A stretch of 64,000 bases of DNA, from positions 2,889,557-2,953,556 of the forward strand of contig VUYV01000080.1 of the NCBI GenBank assembly GCA_008711295.1. Reading direction: 5' to 3'. The position numbers and the translations under genes are program-made. Each line of letters starts with the position of its first letter. Within the stretch, counting starts at the first letter, position 1. Positions 37,501-49,700 of the stretch are shown here, in pieces. Source of the stretch: Anarhynchus alexandrinus (taxonomy: Eukaryota; Chordata; Aves; Charadriiformes; Charadriidae). The notes under the pieces were generated by a model. It saw only the letters and a program-made list of their open reading frames with translations, was not told the origin of the DNA and made no database searches.

Positions 37501-40500
37501 TACACAGGCAAGATGCCTGTGGCAAAGTCTGCTGTACATTTGGTTAGTCAAATGCTTAAAGATGCTTGTTTCTCTAGGTACCTTTTAGCTTTCATCCCCT
37601 TCAGCAATGATGAGTCTGTTCTCAAGCTGTATTTTCTTTGTGATCCCTCTAATGGGATACTTTCTGCTGACTGGTTTTCATTTGGAAAAAAAAAAAAAAA
37701 GAATTACTGTTCTCTCATTTACTTCTTTGTATATTAAGAGGTATAAGTCAGAGGTAGCAAAGATGAGCATAGACTAAAATAGGAGCGCACTCTCAAGTGT
37801 CCGTTTGTTGCTCAAGAACATCTTCCCGATCACTATATCCAGAATAGTAAAATTCTAGATAATTAGCCATCTGTATTCTGTAATTCTTATTCTTTACAGA
37901 GTATAAGGAAATTTCAGGTCATATCGCTGAAATACAGTATCTGAATTGCTATGATTTGTACTGGTGTTTCCAAAGTGTCTTATTTTGGGGACCTCTAAAA
38001 CAAATAGAAAGAAAAGTAGAGGGACTCTATGTTTTACCTCCCAGTCTTCCACTAAAGCATGGGTGATCTAGTTGCATTTTCTCTCTGGCAGCTGTGAGAG
38101 CACTTGAACATGGATCTCCCACTTCCAAGGTGAATAACTGATCCGCCCCAGTGCATCGCAACTGGACCTGCTAGCGGACCTTTACAAATACCATGCAGAA
38201 GATGGGGATTACTGGTGCATTGCAGAGGTTTCATGTTGTTGCATAATGCATTGAAAAAGTTGCATAATGTATTACATGAGAGTTGAGATTTTTTTTCTTG
38301 TTAATTTGCCTAATTAGTTTCTTTTTAATTCACGGAACTTCATTCAGTTACTATAGTAATTGATGGAATCTTTCTTTACTGAAGTCTTAGAGCATAATTG
38401 AGTGTTTTCTCTACATATCAACCTGTAAGGTTTTCTTTATCTTTTTTTGTGTGTGTGGTTTTTTTAAAACAATTTTTTAGTATGTTTCTTGTTGGCAGGG
38501 TTTTATTACATAAGGGAGGTGTAGTGTTATAACTATCATTTTTAGAGAGGAGAGGCTTTAGTTAAACAAGATCACTTTGCAGAATTTCCTGACGGTGTAT
38601 GATTTGGCTGATCTACTGGGGGAGTTCATTCTAGCACCAGATTCTCTCCAGCCACAATTAATTTTTCTGCCCCGTCCTCAAATACTTAGCGATCTGCGTT
38701 AGGAGAGCATAGTGAAGCCTTAGCACTGTTCATAGACTTCCATTCAGTCTTTGATCTACATATATTTGATTTGATTAGGATTACAGTCTTCAGTTAAAGT
38801 TGACTGTAAATATTTTGAAGAACTTGATAGTGGGCCAGGGATGCTCAGGATGGCCTAAATGAGGATAATCAGAGATGGCTGGTAAAAAAAGGGGATCACA
38901 CCCATGCATCATCATTTGCATTAAGTTACAGTAACCTATCTAGATGGAGAAAATTTAATACTTTGACTGTAGTCACATTTTGAAATGGAGGGAAGGGGCA
39001 GCATTTTCAGATTACTAGTATGTGTTTTTTACATGCTTATTATTTTCATATTTTTTTAAATGATATAGTTTTTTTGCTGTTCATAATTTGACACCATTTT
39101 ATTGACTGTAGTTTCAAAATAAGAATGAAACATTGGCTTAAGTGTTATTTACATAGAAAAAATAAGGTCTTTTTTCTGGCATAAATACTAACGCTTTAAA
39201 ATAAAAAATCTTCACATACCAAAGAATTACGTTCACTTAAGGAGCCAGAATTTTCTCCAACTAGTTATGATTGGAAAATGGATTTAATAGACTTTCTCCC
39301 TCTGGAAAAGACTTGTTAAGGCTAAATGATATAAAGTTTCTGAAAATAGGGCAACAGTTATTAGAATAAATGACAAAAAATGTAGTGAAAGACATTTATC
39401 ATCTGAATAATGTATTTTTGCTTGGAGGCTTACTTATATTTAGTCTCCATTATAAATATCACAGTTGTAATTTTTCGGTAGAAGAATCACAGCAGTAATT
39501 GTTCTGATACCCTAGTAACAGAGATTTTTGCATATTCCCCAGCACCCCATTGTAAAATTTAGATGATGAAATACAAAGATGGAGATTTTTTTTAATGATG
39601 CCTAAGTGATTGGTTTTTAGTGATATCTGAAAAGCTCCTGCATACGTAACTTTATCCCCTTATTTTTACATTTTATTTATGAGAATTCAAAAATACTTCC
39701 CAATTTAATTTTCTTCCTGAGGTTTTAGAGTCTCATATAAATGCTTGCAGCATGGTTTTTTTTTCGATTTCCATTTTCTTGTCTTGCTGACAAGATTAGG
39801 TTGGTTTTCTAAATTGTTTTACCTATCAAGGAAGTTTTTCGCTCCTTATATGGTTATCTCCTGCTAAGGAATGAACAAAGAAACATCTGCTTGATTATTA
39901 TTTCATTGAGTCTCTTTACCTGATTCCTTTAGGCCAGAAATGTTCTTACCCTTTACAATTAAAAGCTAATTTAGCTGTGAGCCGTTATCAGGAAATGGAT
40001 AAGATGAGTGAGGATATTTACCTCCGGACAGTGCAGAGGCGTTATTTATTGTTTCTAGCAATTTTACTAGGAAAGAGTGGGCTGTTGCTTGTATTTTGGT
40101 TAGTCTAGCACTTCTGGGTGTCTGGAAAGTTGGGTTTTTAATTTGTTGAGTTCCACAGTCTTTAATAATTACGTTGTTTGAAAGTTCTTGCTGAAGTTTA
40201 ACTTGAATTTTACAGTGGAAAACTTACTCATGTTGTTTTGAATTATGCCTGCTTAAACAATCCTAAATCATTCACCTCAGCCCTCAGTTTAAATAATATT
40301 TTGTTATTGTCTGTCTTTAAACCATTTAAGCTTTGTTTGTTGTCCCTTCTTTTTTAAATGAACACATTTGTTGACCACTTAACTGTCTGGATTTCATGAA
40401 ATGTTTGGGGAGTATTTGAATACATGCCTCTTTACCTGCTTAGGCTCTTTAAGCAAAATTCAAAGATTAATTTTAAGAAATTACATCCTGGCCTACAGCC

Positions 40501-41643
40501 TAAATTATTCAGATTTGTAAAATGCTTTCAGGATACTTAAAAACAGTTAGCTGTCAAAGCACAGGCATCGATCAAACATGAACATTAAATGCAAGTGGGA
40601 ATGATCTCTCCTTTTCCTAAAAGATTATTTGCTACATTTTCAGTTTTTTAAGAAGTATTGTATTGCTTATCATCCTAGTACCTGAGCTCCTCACAAGGAT
40701 GTTTCTCAAAAGCAGAACCATCATTGTTCTTCAATCTATTTAACTTATTCCAGAAAGTATACTTTGTAATGGTGAGGAGAGACTGTTGGATTTCCTGGGT
40801 TCTTGTTAAGGTGATTTTGAAAATTAAAACTAAAATCTCTTGCAGTTATTTTGCCCAGCTGAGCAGTAAAACAGTCACTCACTGCGTTTTAGTTTGTATG
40901 TCATGGGAAATGCACCAGAGAAATACATCCCATGGAACTGGTTCAAGTTCTGCTTTTTCTGTACCTACAGGGCTTTGTTACATCAACGCCCTTGTTTGAA
41001 AATAAATGTATGTGTAATTGAACTCACTTATAATAAATCCTTTGCAGGTAACTATATTCAGGAATGAACTGAAGTGCAGAGAGAAAGGACTGAAAATGGT
41101 GTGTGAGCCGAGAGAAACAGCCAGTAGAGATACATGAACTCTTGGTACAATATTAATTGCACTTGATGCTATTCATGTGTTAGAGGAATGTGTCACAGGA
41201 AATGTTGCAAGTTTCTCCTGACAAAAGCTCTGCGGTTCCAATACCGTGAATTCTTCTGGAGGACAAACTGTAACTGAAAAAAGCTGTTTCTTTGGACACC
41301 TTAGTTAATTTTTAGGGTAAGAAACTCTACACAACGATTGTGGTTCTTGTGAATTTGAGTGTACTTCAACGCTAATGTGGTCTGCCCTGCATACTTAGTG
41401 TGTTATCCTCTCTAAGTAGGTGTTTGTTAGTGCTGGGCAGCGGTGTGGTATGTTCTTGAAGAAAGTTTACTTGAGACTAAATTTTCTCAGAAAGGTCATA
41501 GCTAGTGAGAGGTGAAAGACCTTGCAACTGAGTGCTCAGAAGTTGGCGTTAATAAGCTTACACTTAAGCAGTGAGCATTAGGGATAATAATGTTTGTGAA
41601 CCTCACAGCCCATTGTGAGTTTGAGCCTGTTCCAGCAGTTCTC
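34557..41643. other. putative intron 1, middle part
   Basis: No exon or intact mobile element was recognised. Two stretches look less random and may be conserved non-coding elements: about 35330-35600 (with an 11-bp inverted repeat, GCTCTCTTTGC at 35521-35531 and its complement at 35560-35570) and about 39955-40060. A 'gaaaccaatggagtta' motif at 36385 resembles the ancient-repeat motif near 2.9 kb. Poly-A runs occur at 37014-37024 and 37686-37700. Confidence 0.45.
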
Positions 41644-41678
41644 TTCAGGCCTTGCCTGAAGGACGGCCGCCATCTTGG
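41644..41678 (+). promoter_or_regulatory. palindrome plus consensus YY1 site
   Basis: TTCAGGC (41644-41650) and its exact complement GCCTGAA (41654-41660) flank CTT. Five bases later, GCCGCCATCTTGG (41666-41678) is a very good match to the YY1 core GCCGCCATNTTG. YY1 sites of this type are common in promoters and in the 5' regions of some transposons. Here it lies in GC-richer DNA next to a probable ancient repeat, so it may be an element's own regulatory site. Confidence 0.5.
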
Positions 41679-41889
41679 TGTGGAAAAATGCGCTAAGGCA
41701 AAATTTGCAGATGTGTTATGTGCGTTTTTGACTGTGTGTGGATAACATAAACCCAGAATTGGAGGCAGACACTGTGCCTCGGTTAACTACATCCACTCAG
41801 GGGAGTATCGAGTTAGCCTGAGCACACTGGGACACGTGTGGAGCTGCACAGCTCCTGGGCCGGCAGCTGCCACGGTGTTGTACGAGTGC

Positions 41890-42440
41890 ACCAGCTCACC
41901 CCAAATCACCCAGGTACCTGACATTTGACAGGGCTAAAGCTTCTGAGTTTCGTGGGCATTTATGGAGGTGTTGGGCTTCATTGTCTGGTGCAGACTCCTG
42001 GACTCGGTGCAGGTGTTGGTGCTCAGTGCGAGGGTCTGGGTTAGGTGCCTTGGCAGGGTGCCCGAGCATCCGCCTCCTCCCACCGCTCCCTGACCCTCTC
42101 CTGTCGGAAAACGGGGCCATGCTCGTGGCTTTCCTTGTGTCAGTGTTTCAGTGGTTAATATAATTATGCAGGACATGGGGAGTCCTGGGTTCAACTCCTT
42201 TCCCTTTTTTAAAAAGATAAACCCCTGTTTCTGTCGTGCCTGAAAAGTGTCGCAACTGTGAAGCAGCTCTCGCCCCCCTCTCCTGTTGGGGCCGTTTTCT
42301 AGAGATGTGGGAAGAAAGTGCCCAAATCCTTTCAGGCAGAGAAGAGAAGCAGACCAATATCTCCCATGTTAAAGTAGAACAAACAAGAGTGGATGGCATT
42401 ACTGTATTGCTAGAAAACAAAGCAGTGGTCATCTCTGTGT
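41890..42440 (-). repeat. probable ancient sauropsid repeat with tRNA-like segment
   Basis: The minus strand of 42022-42049 (GGCACCTAACCCAGACCCT and onward) and of about 42300-42400 resembles an old, widespread repeat that I recall from turtles, crocodilians and birds but cannot name. On the plus strand, 42148-42198 looks like a decayed tRNA-derived SINE head: an A-box-like TTCAGTGGTTA and a B-box-like GGTTCAACTCC (42188-42198). There is no intact cloverleaf, so it is not called as a tRNA gene. Higher GC than the surroundings also sets it apart. Confidence 0.4.
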
Positions 42441-45400
42441 TTTAGGTGGCACTGGACGTGCGTTTTTCAGAGAACGAGAGAGAAGGGTGAGCGGACACAC
42501 ACGTGAGGTGAGAACACCACCTGAGCCCAGGCCCTGGCTGGGTTTAGGCTCTGGTCAGGCATCGAGTTGCTTTGCCCTGTTGAGACTGAGATGTCTCACA
42601 GCAGAATTTTAGCTACAAATGGAACTTTAATGTAAAGAAAAACCAAAGAGGGCCCTCTAGGCCTGGGTGGCTGCCGATCTGTCTGGATTGTTTTGTTTCT
42701 GTTTGTATGTTTGTGTGTGGGTTTTTGGTTTGGTTTCTTTTTAAGCTTAAGACTTGCTTTGTCTAAATTCTAGAGTTTATCTAAATTCTGTCCAAATTTC
42801 ATTGCAAGGGCAAGGGTTCCTTTCTGAATCTTTCTTAGTCTTTCGTACTAGGGTTCACTTTTTAATGACTCAGTACCGAGTTTAAGAAAGAAATTAAGTA
42901 GTTTGCTTTTGTCCTGAGTATTTTACTGTTGCCAACATCTGTCATCTTTGTTACTGTAATTATTCCAGTTGTCTCCTGAAGAAAGTACAGGCCTTTGTTT
43001 TATTGAGAGCGCTAACTGGATTTTTTTTCTTTCTAATAACATGTACATCAAAATGCTTTCTAGGTTTGGTCATGCCCTCTCAAATCAAGTGAAAAGCAGG
43101 GAGGACATGATATGGAGTGAAAAAAAAGTGTTTTAACATAAGCTCGGAATATGTTTTAATTGCATGCAGAGCATTACATGGGCTGTATTCCCAGTGCCAT
43201 GCATATGTATGTGTATTTCCCACCAACATTTGCCCCGTGTGAGTAGGAGTTTAATTAATAATTCTTGCTTCTCAGTTGTTTTTCTAAGCAAAGCATTTGA
43301 TATGAAAGCCTTAATCTCAATTTTCATAAAGTAAATGTAAAAAAACTGGGAAAAATGTTTACATAGTACAGGGAGAACAGATAATGTGCAAATAAAAGCA
43401 GATTTTTGCCATTTTATTAACAACATCATCAATTAAGTATTGCTTCCTAGAACCTGAATATGTAAAATTCCCAGTGACAGCACGTTGTTTGTGGGCTTTG
43501 AAATGATACTTTCTTTGTTAGAGTGCCAGTTCCTTTGGTATGTATTTCCTCTGTCACCTGAGGCTATTTTTCCAACACGTAACACATGTGATTTTTTTTC
43601 TGCTTTCTGAATAATCAGCTTTTCCTTTTGCTCATTAAGCATAAAAATACGGCCAAGGTATTAACACAATACGAGGTATTAACAGTGACCAGTCTCTACC
43701 GAATACTAAGTTCTTTTTGTCTATCACCTAATTAACATACTTTAATTAGTTCACTACATTTAATGAACATGTTATGTAAAACTCAACACTTTCTACCTTC
43801 AGGATAACCATGACATTCAATCTAATGTGTCAGACTGGACTGTATGAATAAATAATACAGTCTATATTTATTAATTTAGTATATGGACTAGCTTGACAGA
43901 CTGGGTAGAGGGGTGGTGCTCAATGTGGGGGGTCAGGCAGCAGCCTGCTGGGAAAGGAGCAGGAGGAGCACCCTGGGAGGGCTCTTCCTGGGGGAAAAAG
44001 AAAGGATGAACCTGAACAGAAATCAGGACCCTGCTGACACCAGGTGTCCCTGAGCCTGTCCAGGGTCCCCCGCTGGGAGGAAGCAAAAGAAATCCTTGGC
44101 TCCGTTGTCTTCTTTTTGTACCTTTCACTTCCTTTCGTTGCTTGATTGGTAGTACTGGTTCAAACCAGAAGTGCTTAATAATAATAATAATTCATATAAA
44201 ATGCAATACATGTATTTCTTTAAAAAAAACCCTGTACTTGCACTATTAAAATCAGGAAGATAATTGTTGAATACTAATTTTTTAAGCTGCTTGAAAAATG
44301 AATTTTAAAAAGAACATGCTATTTTAATACTTCTGATAGCTGCCTGAACTTCAGTTGCCTTGGGTTATGAGAAATGAAATTATGTACAAGAAAAACTACA
44401 AAACTGCAAAAAAGGTTGAGCTGAGTGGAAATAGGCCTTTCTCTTGTTATGTCAATGTGTTTTCTGTAACCAGAATGGCCTGTTGTGCTCAGTGAGAATT
44501 TTTGGCTTCCTGAACATCTGAGAGGCTGGTGGTCAGCCTTTGGCATTGCCTTGTGTGCTGTCTGGGTGGAGTGTCCAGTGCTCCAAAATATCCTGTATGA
44601 TTAAGACACATGAAGATGTCTCTACAAAGCTTGAAATTGTCTAGAACTTTTTTTTAGAAGACCCAAAGGCTTTGCTTACCTTACCGGTAGCAAAAGTGAT
44701 AGACAGTGTAAGTTTCCATGTGCACATAATGCCATCTAGCTATAAACACCGGCGACTGTAAGGCTTTGCTCAAAGGTCATACTGATGACCTGGAAAATAA
44801 GCTTAGACTTAGTCATGTCAAGTTGGTAGAGGAGCTTGAGAGCACGAGCAAGGGAAAGCAATGCATTTTTCTTGAAATAGGTTATGACGGTGCTAGGAAT
44901 CAGAGGTTTAGGTTTTTACTTACAGTGCATTTTTAGGCGTTTTATTCTTGGGAGATGTAATGGAGCATCTGTTTGAATAGAGAACTCATTTCTTCTAGTC
45001 AGACTAATTCTGTTTCTCCTGATGGTGAAAGATGTTTTTTGGTTTTCAAGGTGAGAAAGAGGCCACAGGCCCAGATATAATACCACCTTAAATTCAAGCT
45101 CTGATTTGGTTTCCCTAGCCACCTTTCTTCCTCGTAAAGTGAGTGAGTGGTTTCTGATGAGTTAGAATAGACTATATATTAGCCTACGGTCTATCGACTG
45201 CTGGAAGCTAAGTGAAGTAAGAAAGTAATTTTAAAAAATGAAACATTTATGAGAATTTTCTTTTTATGATATGGTTCTGAACTGCTTTTCTTGGCTCATA
45301 ATACAAAGTACTGTCTTTTACATCAACATGAATTATTTCTATTGCGTTTATTCTAAATACTGCTATCATTGAGTGAATTTTGTAATATTTTGTTGCTGGT

Positions 45401-46627
45401 TACTTTTTTGAATGAGTTATTTATAGGGATTCATGTTATAGCTGTGGGATTTATGGTAAACTGGCTTTTGCATGATTTGCATGAGTAAGAACTTTAATAA
45501 TGAGGAAGAATTTATCAAATAACAGATAGAGGTCTCTCATCACCTTGCTACCATGTGGGTGCTGGCTGCTATGTATTTGTTCTCAAAGTAAGTTTGTTTT
45601 CTTTGTAGGGTAGGGAGGAGGCTACAATTGAGATTTACATTGTCTCTGGCCATGCTGGAGATAGTTGAAATGTTCAAAACTTTTACTAGTAGTGTGTGAC
45701 AAGTATCATGTTTGAATGATTCTTTTCATGATTCTCCTTTTGCATGCTACTCTCCTTTGAGTTTGCGCACAACACTGAGCATGTTAAACTGTAGAGCTTG
45801 TCCTTAAAAATAAAAATGGGGTTGGTGACCTGATGAAGATTCATTATGGAGAAGTACTATACAGGGATTTGAGAATAGTCAGACTATTGAAAATAACACA
45901 AGTATTCTTGGATTGTTTCTGAGGTGGAATTTGTGGTGTCATATATTATCTTGAAAGGCAGTCAAGAACTTCTTGAAAAATAGAGTTGGGAGGAACTAAC
46001 AACCATATTATTTCTTACATGTAGTTAATGAAGTTAGAATACCAGTTATTTAAAACTAACTCAAGTCTTCACGTGGTTTTTTTTGTATCTTCTGCTTCAC
46101 TTCTAAAAACCCGAACTTTTAGTAATTAATCTGAAAACTCTTCAAATTAATGAGTGTGTCCTTTAACATTTCATTACTTTTTGTTTTTACGTAATAGAAG
46201 TGGAAACAAATCCAAAACTTGGAGGTCATCTGTTAGAATTCAAATAATTTATATAAAATAAGCTTGGTAATTGCAATATTCAGTGCTACTGTGACTAATA
46301 TCTTCATGATGTTATTATCTCATTACAAAATTGCAAACAGCAGGGAGTTACAATTTACATTAGTTTTCTAAAAGTTTTTTCATAGTAAACTGCATGTATT
46401 ATTTTTACTTCAAAAGCCCATCCAAGAACCAAAATAATTAAAACTTATCTGGGTTAGCGGTGTTACAGTGAGGTAGTCCCAGATTCATGTAAGGTATTTA
46501 AGTTGCCTGATATTTGAGACTTCAGTGTATGGCATGATATGGCTAAACAAGTCATAAAGTGTGACACTATACAATTTTTTAGTGCATTAATAACAAAAGA
46601 TTGCTTTGTGCAGGAGTTTTACAGCGT
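42441..46627. other. putative intron 1, non-coding stretch
   Basis: Mostly AT-rich, with an isolated GC-rich patch at about 43890-44110 of unknown nature and a (TAA)n run at about 44177-44191. No exon could be supported. Confidence 0.45.
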
Positions 46628-46730
46628 TTTATCCATCTGAGTTTTGAAAGTCCCTGATAATAAAGCTGGCATTGTTTCCCGTGTGAGACTGTTCCACAGG
46701 TGACATAGTTCAAAGTCAGCTTTTAACCAT
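46628..46730 (-). mobile_element. short ancient CR1/L3-like relic, antisense
   Basis: 'gagttttgaaagtccctgat' followed by 'attgtttcccgtgtgagact' and 'gttccacaggtgac' resembles the antisense of the segment in old CR1/L3 LINEs that encodes the end of the reverse-transcriptase ORF. Only about 100 bases are recognisable. Confidence 0.4.
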
Positions 46731-49700
46731 GTACTTTTGTGAATTTCACAGTATTAAATGTCAATATTTCCTCTAACAAAGAGAAAGTAGCATAACATTT
46801 TTGTATCAAATTTGGAAATATTTTTTGAATAATGAGAGCATTTATGCCTCAGTGATGGTATTTTAAAGAGGATGTTGGAGAACGAGGGAGAGAATGGAAA
46901 ACCGTATCACTGAGTATTTCTCTGATGGATTGATGTCACATCTTTTTATCAATACAAATTTAGCATTGCTATGGACCTTCATTTAGTTCCTGAGTCTGGT
47001 TTGAGAACTCAGTGATCAGATTTTGGTTCAAGTACATACCGTAATGTCTTTTGAAGCACTGGAGATAGCACAGGCTGAAGCCATGTACCCTCTGAGGAGT
47101 ATGATAAGGCTGCTAGACAGCTGTTTTGTGGTGAGAATGCCTTTGCTTTATAGTTACCCTTTTCTCTGAAATTTGTGTGGAAATTGGCTCATGGCTGTAA
47201 CCTAAGAGTAAGTTTTAAAAAGGGTTTTGAGCCGGGGAGATTATGAGGCAATGCGGTGGCTGCTTGCTTGCAGAAGCAGACTGACATCTTTTCTTTCTCA
47301 CTTAGCCTTGGATTTCCTTCCAAACTCATCTGCTTTTTTTTCTCACCAACTTAGAAAACAGTCAGTCTTCAAGAGAGCAGGAAGGCCTGAAACGGGGCTT
47401 TGCTGGATGGTTGGTGTATGGTGGTCCCACTGATGATCGTTGGAGGCAGATGAGATTAGGAAAGAAATTGTCTAATTCGGGAATCTTCTGTCTGCCATTG
47501 TCAGTCTCTGTGGAGGTGGTCTCACTGCTGTTTTTCTCCCTCTCCAAGGGAGAGGAAAAAGGAAAGGTGATATTGGCTGCTGCTGAATTTCTCTTTCAGG
47601 ACAAAGGGGGAGGTTTATTATCCTGGGTATTTTTAGCCGTGATAGATCTCATCGTTTAGGTTTTAGACTGTCAAACAGTAGTAATGCACAAAAAATCTGT
47701 CAGTCCAAGTTCATGCGATAGTTTAGGATGAGAAATACTATACTTCCTGTGTGTGTATGTATATGGTATATATATACACCGAAGAGAGAATGACTGTGAA
47801 GAATCATGGAAATAAAAGTCTTTGCACCTTTGGCAAAAAAAAAAAAAAGTTAACAGTTACACAGCACCACAGTTAATATTTTTATTTAAGGGTGAAGACT
47901 CTTTACAATGGGGCTATTCCAGAGGACCTGCTATTGCACTCCAGGTATTATAATTTCACTCTGGTGTTTGCAGTACAGTATTCTCTTTACTTATAGCGGA
48001 AAGCAGTGTTTAAGAGAACTAGTACTCACAGGCATTGACTATTTTTTTTTTTTTTAACTGTTGCTTATCATTATAAAACAAGCATATATAAAGTCAGCAA
48101 ACCTCCTTCAAAACTAGGAAAGTCCCCATAGCTGGAATGTGTCTAAGTATTAATTTTTCTTCATTTCAGTGTTCTTTTATCTTTCTTTGCCCTTTACACT
48201 TTTACTCTTTCACAAACGTCTTGTACTGAAGTAGTTAGCTGAAAGGCAGTTAAAATATAAAAGCAGGCAGTGTCTGACTTTTGAAGCTCCTGTGGGAGAC
48301 TGTGTATGTTCCAATGGGCATTTTGTCCCAGTTTTCTATCTTTGAAGCAATCATTGGCTATTTTTTTTTCTTCAGATCTTAACATTTTTATCTATGTCCT
48401 TGCATTATTGGATGTAAGATTGTTTAAATATTTAAAAAATATGCGGGCAATTAATTTTTTAAAGCATTTTGAATTGTTCTAGGAAATGATATCTTCTTCC
48501 CCATTTTTATCCATAAACATCTATGAATTTGTCTAGTTTACATCTCTAATTTTTTAATTTAATCCAGAACATCCCAACATCAGATTTGGGGCCTGCTCCT
48601 AGTTTGTGGGGAGGACTTTTCTTAATCTTCTCCCCTTTCTGTGTTCTTCCTACATCAACCGAGGGGGGCTGCCCCCAGCCCGGTGCCTGTTTAGGCTGTG
48701 GATGCCTGGCCTTGCACAGTCATAAATAAGCCATTTAGCTTTTAGTGAGGTGTGTGCTGCTTGAATAGGTTTTCAGTGTCCCCTCCCAGAGAAAGGATGG
48801 CAAGACAGAGCTGGCGCAGTTAATCTTAGCCTGTTTGCTCTCTGTGTGCACCATTTTGTTAACTTCACAAGAAAACAAATGTTTGCTTCACAGCTCACTT
48901 TTCAGAATCGATTGTGGAATAAAGTACTTGATAATTTTAGTTATTATTTGTTTTTGTAGCTGTTGGAGTGATAAAATTAGGTAATAATCTGTCTGATATA
49001 GTACATATTTATACATTGCATTTATAAAGCACTTTTTACTGTCCTCGTTTCTTCCCATCATATGGTTTTTGTCAAGACTATTAACCTAATCCTAAACTTG
49101 TGCTCTTGTAGCAGCTGTTTTCCCCAAATGCCTCCCTCCAAAGCAGTTGTTTTCCCTCCCAACCTTTTGAAATTCTCATCCCACATTACAATCTCCTAAG
49201 ACTCCAAATGGTATTTTGTATATGACCAATGTTAGGTTTTTGCTCTGATATTTAAGGATACAAAACCACTTGTTTTACATGACTAAGAATTTAAAACAGC
49301 TTGGAAAATTTTGGTGTAGCTGATGTGTCCAGCAGTTTTCTTTTTGGATGGGCCTTGACTGAGTAATATTGGCTAAAATTGATCTTCATTTAGAAATTTA
49401 TCTCTCATTTAGAATCAGTATATTTTATAGCAAATGAGAAAATTTTAACTGTGTGTATATGTAGATGGATTTATACATCTACATACATCTGTATTTATAT
49501 CTATCTTGCCTGTCTATATTTTATTGATAAAAGTAAAACTTTCAAAGGACTGCGGTGCACAAATGATGTGCAAATAAGTTGGTATCTAGGGATTTGCAAA
49601 AGTATTCAGACATTCTGATTGCTTAGAAGTATGGGTAAACTAATGAGGAGTGCACAGCTAGCTAGTTTGTATTCAAAGTAACAATGTGCCAATATTTTTA

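Noticed and set aside
42148..42198. tRNA gene
   Set aside because: A- and B-box-like motifs are present, but no intact cloverleaf stems or anticodon arm could be drawn; it is better seen as a tRNA-derived repeat relic.
49458..49485. Rho-independent-type terminator hairpin
   Set aside because: Perfect 10-bp stem but AT-rich and in vertebrate DNA, where such hairpins do not act as terminators; likely chance in TATA/CATA-rich sequence.
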